Shown one piece after another: positions 13,330 to 18,045 of a stretch of 18,045 bases of DNA. The stretch comes from Ruminococcaceae bacterium UBA7075 (lineage in GTDB: Bacteria > Bacillota > Clostridia > Oscillospirales > Acutalibacteraceae): the NCBI GenBank assembly GCA_002493635.1, contig DKZL01000047.1:1-18045 (forward strand), written 5' to 3'. Under the pieces are notes generated by a model. It made no database searches. It had not been told where the DNA came from and saw only the letters and a program-made list of their open reading frames with translations. Position 1 is the first letter of the stretch. The number at the start of each line of letters is the position of its first letter. The translations under genes were made by a program, and so were the position numbers.

Positions 13330-13869
13330 TTATATCTCGTCATTATATATTGCACGGCTGCCGCCGATATATTTTGCTCTTGTGCGTGCTGCAATCAGAA
13401 TGGCACTGCCTATATGGTCAAGACTCAGTCTTACAGGTACTGCAACAGATTTGAGGTGCATACCGATAAGGGTTCCGCCTATGTCAAGTCCTGCGTCAGC
13501 CTTGATGTTTTCAAGTGCTACGGGATTTTCAAATGTTTTGTATGCCGTTGTCGCAAACGAGCCGCCTGCCTTTGGCTGAGGTACAACATTAGCAATCTCA
13601 GCAAACGGTACGGCTGCTTTTTCAACGATTATTGCGCGGTTCAGATGTTCACAGCACTGCGCAGCAAGGTAAATTCCCTTCGGCTTAAGCACATCATAAA
13701 TTCCGCTGAATACAGCCTGAGCAGTTTCAAGACTTGAATTTTTGCCTATCACACCGCCTGCAACCTCGCTTGACGAACATCCGACCACCATAATATCGCC
13801 TTGCTTAAGCTTTGCAATTTCACAAAGCTCTTCTGCTGCCTGCCTTGCCTGATTATAAAGTTCGTTCAT
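13330..13869 (-). CDS. ywlG: UPF0340/YwlG family protein (TIGR01440 type)
   Basis: 179 residues, full length for this family of conserved cytoplasmic proteins of unknown function, found widely in Firmicutes. Characteristic stretches are VVGCSSSEVAGGVIGKNSS (28-46), AAQCCEHLNRA with paired cysteines, NVVPQPKAGGSFATTAY and DAGLDIGGTLIGMHLKSVAVPVR. The fold is thought to be alpha/beta; the CCEH and GCSSSE segments are the likely functional site, but that is inference. The ribosome binding site is AGGAGA, 8 bases before the ATG. It has its own promoter (13938-13966), diverging from proBA, and lies upstream of the thi promoter on the same strand without a strong terminator between, so some read-through into the riboswitch is possible. 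Confidence 0.9.
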   Translation of the reverse strand: MNELYNQARQAAEELCEIAKLKQGDIMVVGCSSSEVAGGVIGKNSSLETAQAVFSGIYDVLKPKGIYLAAQCCEHLNRAIIVEKAAVPFAEIANVVPQPKAGGSFATTAYKTFENPVALENIKADAGLDIGGTLIGMHLKSVAVPVRLSLDHIGSAILIAARTRAKYIGGSRAIYNDEI

Positions 13870-13937
13870 TTCTTATTCTCCTGTTTTTTATATAATAAAT
13901 TCAAAATTTATATGATTTATGCGGTTGAAGTATATTT

Positions 13938-13966
13938 ATTATACTACTTTTAACCTGTATTATCAA
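13938..13966 (-). promoter_or_regulatory. Promoter of the UPF0340 gene
   Basis: On the minus strand TTGATA (13961-13966) and a perfect TATAAT (13938-13943) are separated by 17 bases. Confidence 0.78.
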
Positions 13967-14025
13967 CATATTCATAAATAAGACGTATAAATTGTCCGTA
14001 TTGTCACTTTAGTTTGCTAAAACGG

Positions 14026-14055
14026 TTGATATTGTGTTGTGTTGTATGGTATAAT
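14026..14055 (+). promoter_or_regulatory. proBA promoter
   Basis: TTGATA (14026-14031) and a perfect TATAAT (14050-14055) are separated by 18 bases, diverging from the UPF0340 promoter. The leader is about 30 bases, too short for a T-box or other riboswitch. Confidence 0.75.
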
Positions 14056-14091
14056 AAAAATAATTATACGATTTGAATCAGGGTGGTTTTT

Positions 14092-14874
14092 ATGGAAAAT
14101 AAGCGAACTGTTATCAAGGTGGGAACTTCTACCCTCACATATGAAAACGGCAAAATAAATTATCGCCGCATAGAATCTTTGTGCAAGGTTATATCTGACC
14201 TGCAAAACAGGGGAGAGCAGATAATTTTTGTTTCCTCCGGTGCAATAGGTGTCGGAATGGGCAAGGTAGGTCTTGAATCTCGTCCGCAGGAGACAAGAAA
14301 AAAACAGGCTCTGGCGGCAATCGGTCAGTGTGAGCTGATGTTTATGTATGACAAGCTTTTCGGTGAATATAATCACTCCGTAGCACAGATTCTGCTTACA
14401 CGCTATGCGGTTGAAACTATACAAAAGAGACAGAATGTTATCAACACTATTGAAGAGCTTTTGAATATGAACATTATCCCCGTTATCAATGAGAATGATA
14501 CGGTTGCTATTGATGAACTTGAGGGCAATAATTTTGGCGACAACGATATGCTGTCTGCTATTGTTTCAAGACTTGTAAGAGCAGACAGGCTTATAATTCT
14601 CACGGATATTGACGGCTTGTACGATTCAAATCCCAAAACTAACCCTGATGCCAGAAAAATTGATACAGTGACCGAGATAACTCCCGAAATTCTCAGTATG
14701 GCGGCAGGTACAGGCTCAAACCGAGGTACGGGCGGTATGATTACCAAGCTTCAGGCGGCTGATTATGCAACTCAGAAAGGTACTGAGGTTTATGTTATAA
14801 ACGGTTCAAATCCCGAGGATTTATATGAGATTTTTGACGGAAACAACATAGGCACTGTTTTTTGTGCCAAATAA
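14092..14874 (+). CDS. proB: Glutamate 5-kinase, short form without PUA domain
   Basis: 260 residues. It phosphorylates glutamate to glutamyl 5-phosphate, the first step of proline synthesis. The amino-acid kinase fold shows KVGTSTL (9-15), FVSSGAIGVG (46-55), VINENDTVA (131-139), FGDND (148-152), LTDIDGLYDSNP (170-181) and GTGGMITKL with Lys219. The chain stops at the end of the kinase domain; the C-terminal PUA domain that brings E. coli ProB to 367 residues is missing, and proA follows, so this is not a frameshift. I chose ATG at 14092 because AGGGTGG (14080-14086) is a ribosome binding site for it, while the in-frame GTG at 14083 lies inside that site. proA starts 15 bases downstream. Confidence 0.95.
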   Translation: MENKRTVIKVGTSTLTYENGKINYRRIESLCKVISDLQNRGEQIIFVSSGAIGVGMGKVGLESRPQETRKKQALAAIGQCELMFMYDKLFGEYNHSVAQILLTRYAVETIQKRQNVINTIEELLNMNIIPVINENDTVAIDELEGNNFGDNDMLSAIVSRLVRADRLIILTDIDGLYDSNPKTNPDARKIDTVTEITPEILSMAAGTGSNRGTGGMITKLQAADYATQKGTEVYVINGSNPEDLYEIFDGNNIGTVFCAK

Positions 14875-14889
14875 TATGGAGGACATAAT

Positions 14890-16134
14890 ATGACACAGCT
14901 TGAGATTATGGGTGCAAATGCTAAAAAGGCAGCCCGCTTTTTGATGAATGCAGGTTCAGAAAAGGATGTTGCTCTTCTTGCAATAGCAAAGGCACTTCGT
15001 GAAAATTCCGATAAAATTATCAGTGCAAATAATGCAGATATTGAGAACGGCAAAAAGGCAGGACTTACCGATTCTTTGCTCGACAGATTAAGACTTACGG
15101 AGGAACGGATTGAGGGTATGGCTGACGGCGTAGAGCAGGTTGCCGCACTCAAAGATCCGGTTGGCAGAGTGCTTGACGGAAGCACTCTGAAAAACGGCTT
15201 GAAAATCGAAAAAGTCACAGTTCCTATGGGCGTTATAGGAATAATCTATGAGGCTCGTCCGAATGTTACATCCGATGCTGCCGCTTTGTGCCTTAAGGCA
15301 GGCAGTGCGGTGATTTTGCGTGGCGGCAAAGAGGCAATCAATTCAAACAAGGCGATTGCCGAGGTTATGCGAAATGCAATAGAGCAGGCAGGATTCCCTG
15401 CCGACTGCGTTGCTCTTGTTGAGGATACATCCCGTGACAGTGCAACAGAGCTTATGCAGCTCACAGATTATCTTGATGTGCTTATTCCCCGTGGCGGTGC
15501 AGGACTTATCAAAAGTGTAGTAAATAATGCAAAGGTACCTGTAATTGAAACAGGCGTAGGTAACTGTCACATATATGTTGATGACAACGCCGATATTGAT
15601 ATGGCTAAAAACATTATATTCAATGCAAAAACATCCCGTCCGTCAGTGTGCAACGCTATAGAAACCGTGCTTGTACACAAGGATATTGCAGAAAAAGCTC
15701 TGCCCCAGATTAAAGCAGAGCTTGACAAAAAGAATGTAGAAATCCGTGGCTGCGACAAGACTAAAGAAATCCTCGGCGACTGCGTTGTGACAGCTACCGA
15801 GGAGGATTATGCTAATGAATTTCTCGATTATATCCTTGCTGTAAAGGTGGTTGACGGTCTGGACGGCGCACTTGACCACATTGCAAAATACAGCACAGGT
15901 CACAGCGAATGTATAATTACAAGCAACTATGCAAACGCCGAAAAATTTACTGCGTGTGTTGATTCTGCGGCTGTCTATGTAAATGCGTCAACACGCTTTA
16001 CTGACGGCGGTGAATTTGGTCTTGGCGCAGAGATTGGCATTTCAACACAAAAACTCCACGCAAGAGGACCTATGGGACTTAATGAGCTTGTAAGCTCAAA
16101 GTTTATCATTAAGGGCAACGGTCAAATCCGTTAG
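14890..16134 (+). CDS. proA: Gamma-glutamyl phosphate reductase
   Basis: 414 residues, full length. It reduces glutamyl 5-phosphate with NADPH to glutamate semialdehyde, which cyclises to pyrroline carboxylate. The aldehyde-dehydrogenase fold shows VPMGVIGIIYEARPNVTSDA (111-130), LRGGKEAINSN (143-153), PRGGAGLI (200-207), ETGVGNCHIYVD (220-231) and the catalytic Cys254 in AKTSRPSVCNAIE. The C-terminus has VNASTRFTDGGEFGLGAEIGIST and RGPMGLNEL. A GGAGG site lies 8 bases upstream of the ATG. It is co-transcribed with proB; proC is not in the window. Island 2 begins one base after the stop codon, leaving no ordinary terminator of its own. Confidence 0.98.
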   Translation: MTQLEIMGANAKKAARFLMNAGSEKDVALLAIAKALRENSDKIISANNADIENGKKAGLTDSLLDRLRLTEERIEGMADGVEQVAALKDPVGRVLDGSTLKNGLKIEKVTVPMGVIGIIYEARPNVTSDAAALCLKAGSAVILRGGKEAINSNKAIAEVMRNAIEQAGFPADCVALVEDTSRDSATELMQLTDYLDVLIPRGGAGLIKSVVNNAKVPVIETGVGNCHIYVDDNADIDMAKNIIFNAKTSRPSVCNAIETVLVHKDIAEKALPQIKAELDKKNVEIRGCDKTKEILGDCVVTATEEDYANEFLDYILAVKVVDGLDGALDHIAKYSTGHSECIITSNYANAEKFTACVDSAAVYVNASTRFTDGGEFGLGAEIGISTQKLHARGPMGLNELVSSKFIIKGNGQIR

Positions 16135-16493
16135 TTTTTTGGACGCTCCATAAGTTTGGTTTAGTATGTGACCTTTAGTTCCCGAAGATATACTTCGGTT
16201 TAATGGTGAACATCATAACTCACTTATCAAAGTTAAATTATAGTTTATTTGAATAATAAATGAAGTTCTGTGTATGGGACGGCTTCCCAGACGTCCCATA
16301 CGAATGTTGAAGAAAGCTTCTGCGAAATTTATAGTTTGAATTAATATCCGCCCCTACGGGTGTTCATTTTAAATTAAACAGAACTTTTCTTCAACATTTG
16401 TAGGGAAAAGTATGCTGTTTACTATACAGGAGAAGTTTAAACTTCGGGAATAAAAGTTGTAATATTAATTAAACTTTTGTAGCGGACTAAAAA
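16135..16493. mobile_element. Island 2: MITE-like palindromic island with inverted ends
   Basis: The left end (R6, 16141-16216, starting GGACGCTCCATAAG) is the inverted counterpart of the right end (R7, 16412-16486, ending CTTTTGTAGCGGA). TTTTTTGGACGC begins the island and GCGGACTAAAAA ends it. R6 carries the core CCGAAGATATACTTCGG; R7 has the variant palindrome GAAGTTTAAACTTC. Inside are a GTATGGGACG hairpin, an inverted pair AATGTTGAAGAAA (about 16303 and 16396) and a GAACACCCGTAGGGGCGG segment lying opposite to its orientation in island 1. It fills the whole gap between convergent proA and the small gene at 16510. No coding region is supported. Confidence 0.7.
16272..16301. repeat. GTATGGGACG hairpin in island 2
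   Basis: A perfect 10-bp stem pairs GTATGGGACG (16272-16281) with CGTCCCATAC (16292-16301) across a 10-base loop. It occupies the position that the GTAG REP-like hairpins hold in island 1. Confidence 0.7.
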
Positions 16494-16509
16494 TAGCGTG
16501 ATAAAAAAA

Positions 16510-16833
16510 TTATATTAATAAATAAATAAGTGCAAGCAAAAGCGTTGGATTTGAGTTTTCTTCCATAAGTAAAACGATTAAGAGCAGGATAATGCTCTGA
16601 TCCTTATCTTTAAACAGCACATTTAAAAAGCTGTCGTTTTTGGCAGTGGCAGTGCGTACTGTCGGCTCAGTCTGAATGTCTGTATCTGCCTTTTGTTCGG
16701 CAGAAGATACCTCCTGTGACTTTGCGGAAGTATTCACTGTCGGTGAAGTTTTATTTGACTGAGATTGGTTTTGCGGTCGTCTGCGGTGCATCTGCTGTGC
16801 TCTTGCAAATGCGTCTTCTTCAAAGCTCGGCAT
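16510..16833 (-). CDS. Small uncharacterised protein with hydrophobic C-terminus
   Basis: 107 residues. The N-terminus (MPSFEEDAFARAQQMHRRRP) is charged and helix-like. A low-complexity Ser/Thr/Gln region follows (about 21-66), and the C-terminus has two short hydrophobic stretches, SIILLLIVLLM (80-90) and TLLLALIYLLI (97-107), separated by EENSNP. Neither is long enough for a normal membrane span, but together they could form a hairpin or a membrane-surface helix. The ribosome binding site GGGTGAGG is strong, so translation is credible. It is the last gene of a three-gene minus-strand set, 27 bases after its neighbour, and ends against island 2. I recognise no named family. Confidence 0.72.
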   Translation of the reverse strand: MPSFEEDAFARAQQMHRRRPQNQSQSNKTSPTVNTSAKSQEVSSAEQKADTDIQTEPTVRTATAKNDSFLNVLFKDKDQSIILLLIVLLMEENSNPTLLLALIYLLI

Positions 16834-16860
16834 ATCCTCACCCTTTGTATCAAGCGGTTA

Positions 16861-17229
16861 TCAGAATAAACCGTTTTCCCGTATCAGCGGCAAAAGCTTG
16901 AGAACTTTAAGCATTTTTTCTGCCTTTTCAAGTCTTTCCTGGCGTTCGGGACTTAAGAACGGTCTTAATGAATGTAGAAGTACGGTTGTTTCGTCATCGG
17001 ATTTGAATGAACTCATCAGCGGTGCGATTTTTGAAAACATTTTCAGCATATCGCCGCTCATCATATTATTTTGCAGGCTGTTTTGCGGTTTTGGCGGAGG
17101 GTCGGGCTCTCTGGACTTCGGGGGATTATTATTTCCCCCGAGTCCAAGCTGTGCTCCCAGGCTCTGTACTTGTTTCAGAGCCTCGGGATTACTTAAAATC
17201 TGGTTTAGCTGTTCCTGTAAATCGGGCAT
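16861..17229 (-). CDS. Small uncharacterised helical protein (middle gene of three)
   Basis: 122 residues from ATG at 17229. The N-terminal helix (MPDLQEQLNQILSNPEALKQ) is followed by a Gly/Asn/Pro-rich linker (about 27-53), then a predicted helical region (MMSGDMLKMFSKIAPLMSSF) and a C-terminal block SLRPFLSPERQERLEKAEKM that continues to LLPLIRENGLF. The last block looks conserved-type and soluble. The ATG is one base after the upstream stop codon and has GGTGA upstream. A GTG at 17238 overlapping that stop by 8 bases is an alternative start. Its first helix shares an ILxxPxA pattern with the end of the 78-residue neighbour. No function is assigned. Confidence 0.75.
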   Translation of the reverse strand: MPDLQEQLNQILSNPEALKQVQSLGAQLGLGGNNNPPKSREPDPPPKPQNSLQNNMMSGDMLKMFSKIAPLMSSFKSDDETTVLLHSLRPFLSPERQERLEKAEKMLKVLKLLPLIRENGLF

Positions 17230-17230
17230 A

Positions 17231-17467
17231 TCATTCACCGTTCAACATTTTTATAATTGCCTGTGCCTGCGGACTGTTCAGTATTTTTTGCGCCTTTTGA
17301 GGGTCGTTCAGCACGGCTTTTATTTGCTCTGAGCTTTCGCTGTCGGCATTTTTCAGCAAATCGTTTACATTTCCGCTTTGTGCGGCTTCTTTTATAGACT
17401 GCTGAGAAACTCCCAGACGGCGTGAGAGTTCCTCGAGCATTTTATTTGCATTGTTATTATTACCCAT
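17231..17467 (-). CDS. Small uncharacterised helical protein (first gene of three)
   Basis: 78 residues, soluble. Visible pieces are an Asn-rich start, MLEELSRRLGVSQQSIKEAA (10-29, resembling the recognition helices of small helical bundles but too short for a confident HTH), GNVNDLLKNAD, and a C-terminal VLNDPQKAQKILNSPQAQAI segment. GAGGTG lies 8 bases before the ATG. It diverges from the phosphodiesterase gene, with 56 bases between start codons; I see no convincing -35/-10 pair for either there. It heads a tightly spaced set with the genes at 16861 and 16510. Confidence 0.78.
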   Translation of the reverse strand: MGNNNNANKMLEELSRRLGVSQQSIKEAAQSGNVNDLLKNADSESSEQIKAVLNDPQKAQKILNSPQAQAIIKMLNGE

Positions 17468-17523
17468 ATTAACACCTCAACATATATTATGCAGAAGTTT
17501 TGAAAATAGAACGGAGTTTTATT

Positions 17524-17994
17524 ATGAAAATTTTAGTTGTATCAGACACACACGGCGATTTTAATTCACTCTTGCGTGCGGTTAAATCTCAGCCTGACGC
17601 AGAGGTTATAGTCCACTGCGGTGACGGTGACGAGCAGGTTCAGCTTTTAAAAGATACCTATAAGGACAAAATGATTGTAGGCGTTCAAGGCAACTGCGAC
17701 TGGAATAGCTTTTTGCCGTCAAAGGAAACCCTTAAAATATGCGGCAAAAAGATTTTTATTACACACGGTCATCTTTATAATGCTAAAATGGGACTGTATA
17801 AGGTTGTGTGTGCGGCTCGTGAGGAAGGCGCAGATATTTTGCTGTACGGTCACACTCATATTGCAATGAATACGTACGAGGACGGACTCTATGTGATGAA
17901 TCCCGGCTCCTGCCACGGATATATGGCAAGCTACGGTATTCTTGAAATTACAGAGAACGGCGATGTGCTTACAAATATTGTTAAAGTAAAATAA
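17524..17994 (+). CDS. YfcE/MJ0936-family metal-dependent phosphodiesterase
   Basis: 156 residues, the usual length for this small calcineurin-like phosphodiesterase family. It is a cytoplasmic hydrolase with two metal ions; family members cleave phosphodiester model substrates and the physiological substrate is mostly unknown. All metal-binding motifs are present: DTHGD (Asp8, His10), CGDGDE (Asp34), GNCDW (Asn57), THGH (His81, His83) and GHTH (His110, His112). NPGSC (126-130) is the usual C-terminal signature. ATG at 17524 is chosen because CGGAG lies 7 bases upstream and MKILVVSDTHGD is the normal family start; an in-frame TTG at 17500 would add eight residues. It is often called YfcE or YsnB. 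Confidence 0.93.
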   Translation: MKILVVSDTHGDFNSLLRAVKSQPDAEVIVHCGDGDEQVQLLKDTYKDKMIVGVQGNCDWNSFLPSKETLKICGKKIFITHGHLYNAKMGLYKVVCAAREEGADILLYGHTHIAMNTYEDGLYVMNPGSCHGYMASYGILEITENGDVLTNIVKVK

Positions 17995-18028
17995 TAAAAA
18001 TAATAGTGAAAAATAATAAGTTTTATGA

Positions 18029-18034
18029 TATAAT
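18029..18034 (+). promoter_or_regulatory. Possible -10 box of the next gene
   Basis: A perfect TATAAT near the right edge with no good -35 (best is ATAGTG about 20 bases upstream). It may serve a gene outside the window. Confidence 0.3.
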
Positions 18035-18045
18035 AACCTCACGCT

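Noticed and set aside
14017..14424. 135-residue minus-strand open frame overlapping the proB start
   Set aside because: It is antisense to proB and its promoter, with no translation signals.

Overview
The window looks like a chromosomal segment from a low-GC, Gram-positive anaerobe, most likely a gut-type member of the Clostridia (Oscillospiraceae/Ruminococcaceae-like). That placement is inference. It rests on strong GGAGG ribosome binding sites, sigma-A type promoters, lipoproteins, a class C sortase, an anaerobic ThiH-type thiamine operon with a short ThiC, and intergenic GTAG-GGGCG palindromes. No transposase, tRNA, rRNA or CRISPR array is visible.

Positions 1-3571 (plus strand) hold three cell-envelope genes, each with its own promoter: a class C sortase, a small lipoprotein, and a lipoprotein with two BIG2-type Ig domains and a C-terminal YARHG domain. 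The gaps between them are filled with repeats. One family is about 75 bp (R1-R7), another about 90 bp (copies A-C), and there is a 464-bp palindrome-rich island at 2068-2531. Positions 3689-6257 hold two plus-strand metabolic genes, guaB (IMP dehydrogenase) and a ROK-family glucokinase. A bidirectional terminator at 6343-6371 separates them from the converging thi operon.

Positions 6486-13218 are a minus-strand thiamine operon: promoter, TPP riboswitch with intrinsic terminator, then thiS-thiF-thiG-thiH-tenI-thiE-thiD-thiC. Together these genes make the thiazole (ThiS/F/G/H, TenI) and pyrimidine (ThiC/D) halves and join them (ThiE). The final TMP kinase (ThiL) and the sulfur donor are not in the window. 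Nearly all of the leader between the riboswitch terminator and the thiS ribosome binding site is one imperfect inverted repeat of about 162 bp.

Positions 13330-16134 hold a UPF0340/YwlG-family gene (minus) diverging from proB-proA (plus), the first two steps of proline synthesis. A second palindromic island (16135-16493) fills the gap after proA. Positions 16510-17467 are a minus-strand set of three small uncharacterised genes, diverging from a YfcE/MJ0936-type phosphodiesterase gene (17524-17994).

The least explained material is non-coding: the repeat family at plus-strand promoters, the two composite palindromic islands, the folded 90-bp repeat whose stems covary, and the long inverted repeat in the thi leader. 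The three-gene small-protein cluster is the main protein-coding unknown.
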